Positions 27,525 through 33,870 of a stretch of DNA of 44,445 nucleotides are shown piece by piece. A program made the position numbers and the translations under genes. The stretch is from contig CAAECB010000041.1 of NCBI GenBank assembly GCA_900754285.1, positions 1 to 44,445 of the forward strand. The letters are read 5' to 3'. A model generated the notes under the pieces. It saw nothing but the letters and a program-made list of their open reading frames with translations. It was not told where the DNA came from and searched no databases. Position 1 is the first letter of the stretch. The number at the start of each line of letters is the position of its first letter. Source of the stretch: Clostridia bacterium (GTDB lineage: Bacteria > Bacillota > Clostridia > TANB77 > CAG-508).

Positions 27525-27621
27525 GACTTAATTTAACATTTTTTGTATTCAGAAGTGCTACAGTGAAGTAAAAAGTAAAAAATAGAATGGAAACACAGAA
27601 AATTGAAGTATTACGAAACAC

Positions 27622-27650
27622 TTGAAATTTATGTTTAATGGTTGTATAAT
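27622..27650 (+). promoter_or_regulatory. Promoter of the gene at 27700
   Basis: TTGAAA at 27622-27627, 17-nt spacer, TATAAT at 27645-27650, 49 nt before the ATG. Confidence 0.7.
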
Positions 27651-27699
27651 AATATAGATAACTTAATAAAACAGTATTAAAAAACAGGAGGACAAAATT

Positions 27700-28143
27700 A
27701 TGCAAAATTTTATTTTTGGAAAGGTGTTACAACGGGTTGACAGCGATGGAAAAAGATATTTTATAAACTTGGGAACAGGTGATAAAGTATTAGCAAAAGG
27801 AACAATAAAAGCTAATAAAATTGAGCTCATTCCAAGCAGAGTTTCTTTAAAAGACCTTGAATATGCTGAAAAATTAAAAAAAGGAAAAATTATTGGTGAA
27901 CAGGAACTGGCATCAATTAGAAACTTTTTTACATCAGCAGAAAGAGAGAAAAAAGAACTCAAGCGTATGCAAAAGAGTGATGGAGAAAATATGGCAGAAT
28001 ATATTTTCAGGTCTACGGCATATCATGAGATTGTGAATGCAATCATATTGTGCTTTATGCCAAAAGTTGATGAAATACGGTATACTATCCCGTGTCAGTG
28101 TCAGCAGACTTCTTTCAGATGTGCGTTAAAAAGAGAATTTTAA
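27700..28143 (+). CDS. Unidentified protein inserted between rny and ymdB
   Basis: 147 residues, no signal peptide or membrane helix. The first half (FGKVLQRVDSDGKRYFINLG, VLAKGTIKANKIELIPSRVS) suggests a small beta-rich domain, followed by a charged helical stretch (LEYAEKLKKGKIIGEQELAS, REKKELKRMQ) and a cysteine-containing tail (IPCQCQQTSFRC). I recognise no family. It has its own promoter, an AGGAGGA site and a hairpin behind it, so it is a separate transcription unit between rny and ymdB, which are adjacent in B. subtilis. Its second half uses codons rare in neighbouring genes (CGT, CGG, GTC, CCG-like context), hinting at acquired DNA. The tail could also be a frameshifted end. Confidence 0.6.
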   Translation: MQNFIFGKVLQRVDSDGKRYFINLGTGDKVLAKGTIKANKIELIPSRVSLKDLEYAEKLKKGKIIGEQELASIRNFFTSAEREKKELKRMQKSDGENMAEYIFRSTAYHEIVNAIILCFMPKVDEIRYTIPCQCQQTSFRCALKREF

Positions 28144-28149
28144 TACTGG

Positions 28150-28176
28150 GGGGCCGATGAGTAATTCATTGGCTCC
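28150..28176 (+). terminator. GC-rich hairpin behind the 27700 gene
   Basis: GGGGCCGATGA (28150-28160) pairs with TCATTGGCTCC (28166-28176) with two G-U pairs and a 5-nt loop. It is unusually GC-rich for this window. Only a weak T-rich stretch follows, so the terminator call is tentative. Confidence 0.5.
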
Positions 28177-28210
28177 TTACTTAATATATAAATAGAAAGA
28201 GAGGAAAAAT

Positions 28211-28990
28211 ATGAAAATTTTAGTAGTTGGAGATATTATAGGAAATGCAGGGGTAAAAGAATTAAAAAAGCAATTAATTAAAATAAAAAATGAAAAGCAA
28301 ATAGATTTTGTAATTGTAAACGGAGAGAATTCAGCAGAAGGAATGGGAATAACAGAAAAGAATTTTAAAGATATAGTAGAAGCTGGAGCTGATGTAGTGA
28401 CAATGGGAAATCATACATGGGGTAAAAAAGATATTTTTAAATTTATAGATGACCCTAAAATAATTAGACCAGCAAATTATCCAGAAGGAGTAGTAGGAAA
28501 AGGATATAACATATTTATAAAAAATGGTAAAAAAATAGCAGTAATCAATTTAATAGGTAGAGTTGATATTGCTGTATTATCAGAAAATCCATTTTTAAAA
28601 GCAAAATCAATAGTAGAAAAAATATCAAACAAAGCTGACATAATAGTTTTGGATTTTCATGCAGAAGCAACAGCAGAAAAGATAGCTATGGGATATTATT
28701 TGGATGGAAAAGTAACTGTTGTTTTTGGAACACATACACATGTTCAAACAGCTGATGAAAAAATATTGCCAAATGGAACTGGATATATTACAGATATAGG
28801 AATGACAGGCCCAAGAAATTCTGTTATAGGAATGAATATAGGTGCGTCAATAAAGAGATTTGAAACAACATTGCCAGAAAGATATAAAATTGCAGAGGGT
28901 GAGTGCATGTTTAATAGTGTGATGTTTGAAATTGATGATAAAACAAATAAAGTTGTAAAGATTGAAAGAATATCAAAAAATGCAAATTAA
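28211..28990 (+). CDS. ymdB: YmdB-family metallophosphoesterase (TIGR00282 type)
   Basis: 259 residues. Calcineurin-like phosphoesterase of the YmdB/TIGR00282 family; B. subtilis YmdB hydrolyses 2',3'-cyclic nucleotides and influences biofilm versus motility choice and RNA turnover. Visible metal-site motifs: GDIIGNAG at the N-terminus, NGENSAEG near 38, GNHTWGKKDI near 66, DFHAEATAEK near 150 and GTHTHVQTAD near 177. The ribosome-binding site AAGAGAGG precedes the ATG. It lies after rny and before spoVS as in Bacilli, apart from the inserted 27700 gene. Confidence 0.95.
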   Translation: MKILVVGDIIGNAGVKELKKQLIKIKNEKQIDFVIVNGENSAEGMGITEKNFKDIVEAGADVVTMGNHTWGKKDIFKFIDDPKIIRPANYPEGVVGKGYNIFIKNGKKIAVINLIGRVDIAVLSENPFLKAKSIVEKISNKADIIVLDFHAEATAEKIAMGYYLDGKVTVVFGTHTHVQTADEKILPNGTGYITDIGMTGPRNSVIGMNIGASIKRFETTLPERYKIAEGECMFNSVMFEIDDKTNKVVKIERISKNAN

Positions 28991-29044
28991 AAAAATTAAT
29001 AGAAAAAATTTACTCAAAATTTTTTTAAAAAATAGTGTTGGCAA

Positions 29045-29133
29045 TATCGAAAAAATTTTATAAATAAAAAATAAGAAAATGGAAAAATACGAATAATAGG
29101 ACTATATTTTTTATCGTGTCGGAAAATGTCGAA
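29045..29133 (+). promoter_or_regulatory. Candidate Spo0A boxes upstream of spoVS
   Basis: TGTCGAA at 29127-29133 equals the Spo0A box core. TGTCGGA at 29117-29123 differs by one base and is placed exactly 10 bp away, one helical turn. TATCGAA at 29045-29051 is a further one-base variant. They lie 60-150 bp upstream of the spoVS promoter. This rests on motif matching only. Confidence 0.4.
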
Positions 29134-29191
29134 AATCCTTAAAAATGCTTGAAAAATGCGATGAAAACTTTTGAAAATTATAAAAAAACTA

Positions 29192-29220
29192 TTTACAAAT
29201 ATTTCCAAATACTGTAAAAT
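29192..29220 (+). promoter_or_regulatory. Promoter of spoVS
   Basis: TTTACA at 29192-29197, 17-nt spacer, TAAAAT at 29215-29220, 54 nt before the ATG. A sigma-H promoter, as used by B. subtilis spoVS, was not clearly seen. Confidence 0.55.
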
Positions 29221-29274
29221 AAGAACATAAAAGTTGCAACAAAAAATATTTTAATTAGTAGGAGGAAAATAAAA

Positions 29275-29538
29275 ATGGAAGTTTTAAAAATATCATCAAA
29301 ATCAAACCCAAATTCAGTTGCAGGGGCAATTGCAGGATTAGTAAAGGAAGCAAATAAGGCAGAAATGCAAGCTATAGGAGCAGGAGCTTTAAATCAAGCT
29401 GTAAAAGCTGTTGCTATCGCTAGAGGCTTTGTAGCACCTTCAGGAGTTGACTTAGTATGTATACCAGCTTTTGCAGAAGTGGAAGTTGAGGGTGAAGATA
29501 GAACAGGTATAAAATTGATTGTGGAATCAAGAGCATAG
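29275..29538 (+). CDS. spoVS: Stage V sporulation protein S
   Basis: 87 residues, full length, highly conserved small nucleic-acid-binding-like (Alba-related) protein needed for later sporulation steps in Bacillus. The match is continuous: MEVLKISSKSNPNSVAGAIA, the AIGAGALNQAVKAVAIARGF block and EDRTGIKLIVE. TAGGAGG ribosome-binding site. It follows ymdB after a 284-nt gap holding the candidate Spo0A boxes and promoter, so it is probably transcribed separately. SpoVS also occurs in some bacteria not known to form spores, so it hints at but does not prove sporulation. Confidence 0.97.
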   Translation: MEVLKISSKSNPNSVAGAIAGLVKEANKAEMQAIGAGALNQAVKAVAIARGFVAPSGVDLVCIPAFAEVEVEGEDRTGIKLIVESRA

Positions 29539-29567
29539 ATAAGAACAATAGAAAAAATGAATAGTTT

Positions 29568-29614
29568 AAAAAGCTTTTCTTATAAGTATTGAATTACTTA
29601 AGAAAGGCTTTTTT
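29568..29614 (+). terminator. Rho-independent terminator of spoVS
   Basis: AAAAGCTTTTCTTATAAGTA pairs with TACTTAAGAAAGGCTTTTTT with small bulges; the T-tract ends at about 29614. Confidence 0.85.
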
Positions 29615-29678
29615 ATATTCTAGGAAAGTGTTATTAATGTCTGCTTTTGTTCTTGTTTTTTAGTATTTAATAAAAATT

Positions 29679-30055
29679 AGACTTAGGTAAAACTTATGTC
29701 TATTTTTTTGTTTATTGAAATTTATATAAAATGTTGCACTTTTAGTATGTTCTATAAAAATAATAAGTATTATAAAATAACTTTTAAGAAAGTAAAAAAG
29801 CTTACAAAAAAGTTTTTATAGAATATAGCCCAAAGTCAAATTTTTGAAAAAATTTTATCTACAAAGGCAGTATTAATCTTTGAACTTTGGTAAACAGATA
29901 TACCTAATTTTATAACATATACCAACAAAAAATGCAATGTTAAAAATCAAAAAATATTAAAAAAAGATATGTAAAAATACTCGAAAAGGTTAATACTGTA
30001 AGAAGATTTGTATTTTTATTTTTTTGTTAAGTTCAAAGCTTAATAAAAAAATAAA
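29679..30055 (+). promoter_or_regulatory. Long conserved leader upstream of the second pilin/lectin gene (copy 2)
   Basis: Same arrangement as 20370-20755: head terminator-like hairpin (29679-29709, AGAC/GTCT outer stem, T7), GCACTTTTAGTATGTTCTAT at 29736-29755, ATTAATCTTTGAACTTT at 29872-29888, and TTAAGTTCAAAGCTTAATAA near 30027. The paired segments are retained: CTTTGAACTT (29878-29887) with AAGTTCAAAG (30029-30038), and CAGTATTAA (29868-29876) with TTAATACTG (29990-29998), the latter perfect here. Divergent AT-rich sequence lies between the blocks. The rest of 29539-30075 holds only the spoVS terminator. Confidence 0.7.
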
Positions 30056-30075
30056 AATATAGGAGTGTGCATAAG

Positions 30076-31000
30076 ATGAAAGAAAAAAAGAAATTAATAA
30101 AAAGATTAAAAAATGAAAAAGGAGCAATAACAGTATTAGTAATTGCAAGCCTTTTAGTTATAACGGTTGTTTTTATTAATCTTTATATGATGGGAAGTAA
30201 TAAAGCTAACTCACAAAATAAAGAGATAAAAATGATTCAAGAAGCTTATAATTGTACTGAAGATAAAATAGATTTGGCATATAAAAACAGTATAGTATTC
30301 GAACATGTTAATGTAGCGAATACGAATCCAAAAGAAGCATTGCCATCTAATATAAAAGAAATATTGGAAAATGATGCAAATAAAGGAATTGTAATAAAAG
30401 ACAAAAATGAAAATGAATGGGTGTGGGTAGAAGTTCCTAAAACTACAGTATTTTCGGGATTGATAATAGATACAACTAAAGAACTAATAGAGCAAGACTA
30501 CAATGATATAAGAGATAGATTAATAGAGTATGTAGGAGTATATAGAAATGGTTCAAGTTATCAAGCTAAGGAAATTTGGGAAGATGAATGGTATGAAGGA
30601 TGTGGCTTAACACCAGAAGAATATACAACAATATATCAAAAAATGTTAAAAGGAATATATAAGTATGGGGGATTTTGGATAGGAAGATATGAAGCTGGTA
30701 TAGAAGGAAGTATAGAAGATATATCAAAAGCTAGAACAAGTTCATCTTCAAGAATTGAAATAGGAACATCACCAAAAGCAATAAGTCAAAAAGATGCAGT
30801 ACCATACAATTATATATGATTTGGCAGGAAATGTATGGGAATGGACATTGGAAAAATACTTTAAGAGCGTTAATAGAAGTATTAGAGGAGGATATTATGA
30901 TAACACTAGTTCTATTTATCCAGCATCTTGCCGTAGTATTACAGAAACATCTTTTGTAGATAGCCATGTAGGATTTCGAGCAATGCTTTATGAACTGTAA
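30076..31000 (+). pseudogene. Broken paralog of the pilin/FGE-lectin gene
   Basis: Starts at ATG 30076, 10 nt after AGGAG. Membrane segment GAITVLVIASLLVITVVF, then VWVEVPKTTVFSG and GFWIGRYEAGIEGS as in the 20779 gene. After AVPYNYI a TGA (30817-30819) stops the frame. The rest continues in the next frame as IYDLAGNVWEWTLE, SIRGGYYD and GFRAMLYEL. Relative to the 20779 gene about 317 nt are missing at this point, which removes the middle of the lectin-like domain and shifts frame. The join lies in a TATATATGAT run, consistent with deletion at microhomology. The tail again is rich in NNY codons (about 29 of 47). Confidence 0.85.
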
Positions 31001-31029
31001 GGCTATAGTAATTTTTATCAAAAGTTATA

Positions 31030-31066
31030 GATTTAAGTGAAAAATAAAACTTAAGTCTATTTTTTT
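31030..31066 (+). terminator. Terminator behind the broken pilin/lectin gene
   Basis: GATTTAAGT (31030-31038) pairs with ACTTAAGTC (31049-31057, one G-U) followed by TATTTTTTT. Related to the hairpins at 20370 and 29679. Confidence 0.75.
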
Positions 31067-31092
31067 GGGGCTATTTATATTAATAGAAAAAT

Positions 31093-31121
31093 TTGTAAAA
31101 TTTTGCAAAATAGTGTATAAT
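31093..31121 (+). promoter_or_regulatory. Promoter of the 31245 membrane-protein gene
   Basis: TTGTAA at 31093-31098, 17-nt spacer, TATAAT at 31116-31121. It leaves a 5' untranslated region of about 115 nt containing the hairpins at 31161-31194. Confidence 0.5.
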
Positions 31122-31160
31122 AATATTCATAACAACTTTTTATAATTTAATTTCTGTATT

Positions 31161-31194
31161 CACTAATTAGTGGAGACATATTCTCCAACTTTTT
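31161..31194 (+). promoter_or_regulatory. Palindrome and attenuator-like hairpin in a 5' leader
   Basis: CACTAATTAGTG (31161-31172) is a perfect 12-nt palindrome, an operator-like site. It overlaps by one base the GGAGA/TCTCC hairpin (31172-31186), which is followed by AACTTTTTAG. A regulator site or weak attenuator is possible. Confidence 0.4.
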
Positions 31195-31244
31195 AGTTTA
31201 ACATATATAATAAAAACAACAATAAAAGAAAAGGAGAAATTGTT

Positions 31245-31505
31245 ATGAATGATGAAATAAAGATAAGAAAGTTAAGTAACAAAATTGCAATAATTGATAT
31301 AGCAGTTATGCTTCTAAGCATATTATTGCAAGTTGCAGATTTTAATGCATTACGGAATGTAATTTTTTGTAGTTGCATTCTATTAGGAATTATTGTTATA
31401 TTGATTCTTGATGGAATCTTGAGAGACGGTAGAAACTTTCTTTTGCATAGTGTATGGTTTGTAGCGTGGTTATTTAATTTAATTATGAGCTTATTTATGA
31501 TGTAA
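31245..31505 (+). CDS. Small membrane protein of unknown function
   Basis: 86 residues with three predicted membrane helices (about 14-30 IAIIDIAVMLLSILLQV, 38-56 NVIFCSCILLGIIVILILDG, 66-85 LLHSVWFVAWLFNLIMSLF) and a short charged N-terminus (NDEIKIRKLSNK). AAAGGAGAA ribosome site 7 nt before the ATG. No family recognised. It sits in the accessory stretch between spoVS and rpmE, with its own promoter and structured leader. Confidence 0.7.
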   Translation: MNDEIKIRKLSNKIAIIDIAVMLLSILLQVADFNALRNVIFCSCILLGIIVILILDGILRDGRNFLLHSVWFVAWLFNLIMSLFMM

Positions 31506-31595
31506 TCATTCAAAAAAGTTTTTTCCATTATGTACTATACTTTTGAAAGTAGAGTTCATAATGGGGTTTTTATGTATAAAATTTTGATAGAATGA

Positions 31596-31624
31596 TTGAC
31601 AACTAAGCCAAAAAAAGGTATAAT
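31596..31624 (+). promoter_or_regulatory. Promoter of the 58-residue membrane protein gene
   Basis: Consensus TTGACA at 31596-31601, 17-nt spacer, TATAAT at 31619-31624, 40 nt before the ATG. Confidence 0.8.
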
Positions 31625-31664
31625 GAAATTGGTCTAAAAAAAGAGGAAAAGGAAAGTTGATAAT

Positions 31665-31841
31665 ATGTTAGCAAAATATTGGAAAAAAATAGGATTACTA
31701 ATATTAATAATAGCATGTGTATTTAATATAATGGGAAAATTAATAAATAAAGTATCACTAAATAAAGAAATGATATCATCAGCGATGTATGTAGTGCAAG
31801 AGCAAAAAAATGAAGTGATAAAAAATAAAGCAGAAAAATAA
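31665..31841 (+). CDS. 58-residue single-pass membrane protein
   Basis: Short frame starting MLAKYWKKIGLLILIIACVF: a basic N-terminus and one hydrophobic helix, then a polar helix (LINKVSLNKEMISSAMY) and a K/E-rich end (EVIKNKAEK). A consensus promoter and an AAAGGA sequence about 11 nt upstream support expression. Function unknown; size and shape resemble small membrane regulators, but that is only a resemblance. Confidence 0.6.
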   Translation: MLAKYWKKIGLLILIIACVFNIMGKLINKVSLNKEMISSAMYVVQEQKNEVIKNKAEK

Positions 31842-31865
31842 ATTAAAAATAAATAACAATAATAC

Positions 31866-31894
31866 TTGAAAAAAAAGTTAAAATATGTTATTAT
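31866..31894 (+). promoter_or_regulatory. Promoter of rpmE
   Basis: TTGAAA at 31866-31871, 17-nt spacer, TATTAT at 31889-31894, 45 nt before the ATG. Confidence 0.6.
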
Positions 31895-31939
31895 AAAAAA
31901 CAGTCATGTTTAAAATACTAAAAAAGAGGTGAATTAAGA

Positions 31940-32143
31940 ATGAAAGAAGGAATACATCCAAACTATAACAAACAAACAACAATTACATGTGCATGTGGTA
32001 ATGTTTTAGAAGTAGGGTCAACAAAAAAAGATATAAAAGTAGATGTTTGTTCAAAATGTCATCCATTCTGGACAGGAAATCTAAGACAAGAAACAGCAGG
32101 TGGAAGAGCAGACAAATTCAAGAAAAAATATGGTCTTGCTTAA
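31940..32143 (+). CDS. rpmE: Ribosomal protein bL31 (zinc-binding type)
   Basis: 67 residues, full length. Component of the large ribosomal subunit near the subunit interface. Diagnostic MKEGIHPNYN start, four zinc-ligand cysteines (C17 and C19 in CACG, C37 and C40 in VCSKCHPFWTG) and the GGRADKFKKKYG tail. The presence of all four cysteines marks the zinc-containing form. AAAGAGG ribosome site. Own promoter and terminator. In B. subtilis rpmE is not between spoVS and miaB, so this is a lineage-specific arrangement. Confidence 0.98.
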   Translation: MKEGIHPNYNKQTTITCACGNVLEVGSTKKDIKVDVCSKCHPFWTGNLRQETAGGRADKFKKKYGLA

Positions 32144-32183
32144 TCAAATACAGTTAAGCTGTAAAAATATAATAGTAATAAAT

Positions 32184-32214
32184 AAGATGGGGAAAATAAA
32201 ACCTCATCTTTTTT
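32184..32214 (+). terminator. Rho-independent terminator of rpmE
   Basis: AAGATGGGG (32184-32192) pairs with CCTCATCTT (32202-32210, one G-U), followed by TTTTTT. Confidence 0.9.
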
Positions 32215-32258
32215 AGGCGTTTTTGATGATGTGATAAAGAATTTATATTTAAGATAGT

Positions 32259-32321
32259 AATGTTTTTTGAGTTCGGCCCTGAAAACATAGGTGCTTTTTG
32301 AGTCCGGCCCCAAAAACACCT
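32259..32321 (-). repeat. Palindromic repeat pair, both in reverse orientation
   Basis: Copies at 32259-32288 (TTTTTTGAGTTCGGCCCTG) and 32289-32321 (GTGCTTTTTGAGTCCGGCCC). They lie between the rpmE terminator and the promoter region of miaB. Confidence 0.88.
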
Positions 32322-32398
32322 AAAAAACTACTTGATTTTTTAAGTCAAATATAGTAGAATAATCAAAGAAAAAAGCGAAAAAAGGAAAGGACTAAAAA

Positions 32399-33814
32399 AT
32401 GAATGAAGAACAAGAAATAAAAGAACAAAAAGAATATATAGAAAAAGTAAAAAGAATAAATGAAGGGAAAAATCTAAAGTATGCAATATTAACAATGGGC
32501 TGCCAATTAAATGAAAATGATTCTGAAAAAATATCAGGAATGATAGAGCAAATGGGATACACTAAAACAGAAAATCCAAAAGAGGCAGACTTAAATTTGT
32601 TTAATACATGTTGTGTAAGAGAAAATGCGGAAGATAGATTATTTGGAAAGTTAGGAGAACTTAAAAAAATTAAGGAAGAAAAAGGAACAATTATAGCTAT
32701 AGGTGGATGTATGATGCAAGAGAAACATATAACAGACAAAATAAAAGAAAGCTATCCATTTGTAGACATATTATTTGGAACACACACAATTCACAAATTC
32801 CCAGAAGATTTATATAAGGTATTAGAAACAAAGCAAAAGCAAGAAGACATATTGGATATAGACGGAAAAATATATGAAGGCTTACCAATAAAAAGAGAAA
32901 GCAATTTGAAAGCCTCAGTTACAATAATGAATGGATGTAATAATTTTTGCAGCTACTGTATAGTTCCATATGTAAGAGGAAGAGAAAGAAGCAGACATCC
33001 TAAAGATATTTTGGAGGAAGTAGAACAATTAGCAAGTGAAGGTTATAAAGAAATAACATTATTAGGACAAAATGTAAACTCATATTTAAGAGCTGAAAAA
33101 TGGAAAGAAAAAGGGCTAGAATATAATGGAATAAATTCTTTTGCAACATTATTACAAGAAATAAATAAAATCCAAGGAATAGAAAGAATACGCTTTATAT
33201 CACCACATCCAAAGGATTTTACAGATGATGTAATAGATGCAATTGCAAATTGTGAAAAAGTATGTAAATTAGTTCATTTACCATTACAGTCTGGAAGTAC
33301 AAATGTTTTAAAAATAATGAATAGAAGATATACAAAAGAACAGTATTTAGAGTTAGTAGAAAAAATGAAAGCTAGAATTCCAAATTTAACATTATCAACA
33401 GATATAATAGTAGGTTTTCCAGGAGAAACAGAAGAAGATTTTGAAGATACTTTAGATGTTATAAGAAAAGTAAATTATGAACAAGTTTATATGTTTATTT
33501 ATTCAAGAAGAGTTGGAACACCTGGAGATAAAATGGAAAATCAAATTCCAGAAGATGTGAAACATGAGAGATTTAATAGATTAAAGGCTCTTGTTGAAAT
33601 GCAAATTGCTGAAAAAAATAAAACATATATAGGTACAACACAATATGTACTGGTTGAAGGCAAAAGCAAAAATAATGATAATATGCTTACTGGTAGAACT
33701 GATAGTAATAAGGTTGTTATTTTTGAGGGCGAAGATGGTGATATTGGGAAATTATTACCTATTGAAATAATATCAGAACATATGTGGTACCTTAAAGGCG
33801 AAGTTAGAAAATAA
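32399..33814 (+). CDS. miaB: tRNA (N6-isopentenyl adenosine-37) methylthiotransferase
   Basis: 471 residues. Radical-SAM enzyme that adds a methylthio group to i6A37 of tRNAs reading U-starting codons. N-terminal UPF0004 domain with cluster cysteines (C35 in TMGCQLNEND, NTCCVREN, GGCMMQE), radical-SAM CxxxCxxC at C180, C184, C187 (GCNNFCSYC), and a C-terminal TRAM domain from about 400. The GQNVNSY and SGSTNVLKIMNRRYT blocks are typical. It precedes mutS as in B. subtilis. Its final codons and stop form the start of the second repeat family. T-ending codons become common after about 33430. Confidence 0.97.
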   Translation: MNEEQEIKEQKEYIEKVKRINEGKNLKYAILTMGCQLNENDSEKISGMIEQMGYTKTENPKEADLNLFNTCCVRENAEDRLFGKLGELKKIKEEKGTIIAIGGCMMQEKHITDKIKESYPFVDILFGTHTIHKFPEDLYKVLETKQKQEDILDIDGKIYEGLPIKRESNLKASVTIMNGCNNFCSYCIVPYVRGRERSRHPKDILEEVEQLASEGYKEITLLGQNVNSYLRAEKWKEKGLEYNGINSFATLLQEINKIQGIERIRFISPHPKDFTDDVIDAIANCEKVCKLVHLPLQSGSTNVLKIMNRRYTKEQYLELVEKMKARIPNLTLSTDIIVGFPGETEEDFEDTLDVIRKVNYEQVYMFIYSRRVGTPGDKMENQIPEDVKHERFNRLKALVEMQIAEKNKTYIGTTQYVLVEGKSKNNDNMLTGRTDSNKVVIFEGEDGDIGKLLPIEIISEHMWYLKGEVRK

Positions 33815-33847
33815 TTACAATTTTGACTGCGTTAAATTTCATTTAAC
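33806..33847 (+). repeat. Third copy of the GAAAATAATTACAATTTT repeat, overlapping the miaB stop
   Basis: GAAAATAATTACAATTTTGA, then CTGCGTTAAATTTCATTTAAC matches 1409-1450 and 1548-1590. Here and at 1409 the TAA inside the repeat is the stop codon of the upstream gene, and the codons before it are alike (VGK and VRK). It ends just before the AAGGAGG site of mutS. Confidence 0.75.
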
Positions 33848-33870
33848 ACAACAATTAAAGGAGGATAAAA

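Noticed and set aside
30817..30819. TGA in the second pilin/lectin gene read as an amino acid
   Set aside because: The downstream homologous sequence is in another frame and about 317 nt are missing, so a deletion explains it.
31940..32143. Unusual start or duplication of rpmE
   Set aside because: The protein is full length with all zinc cysteines and a normal promoter and terminator; only its location is noteworthy.
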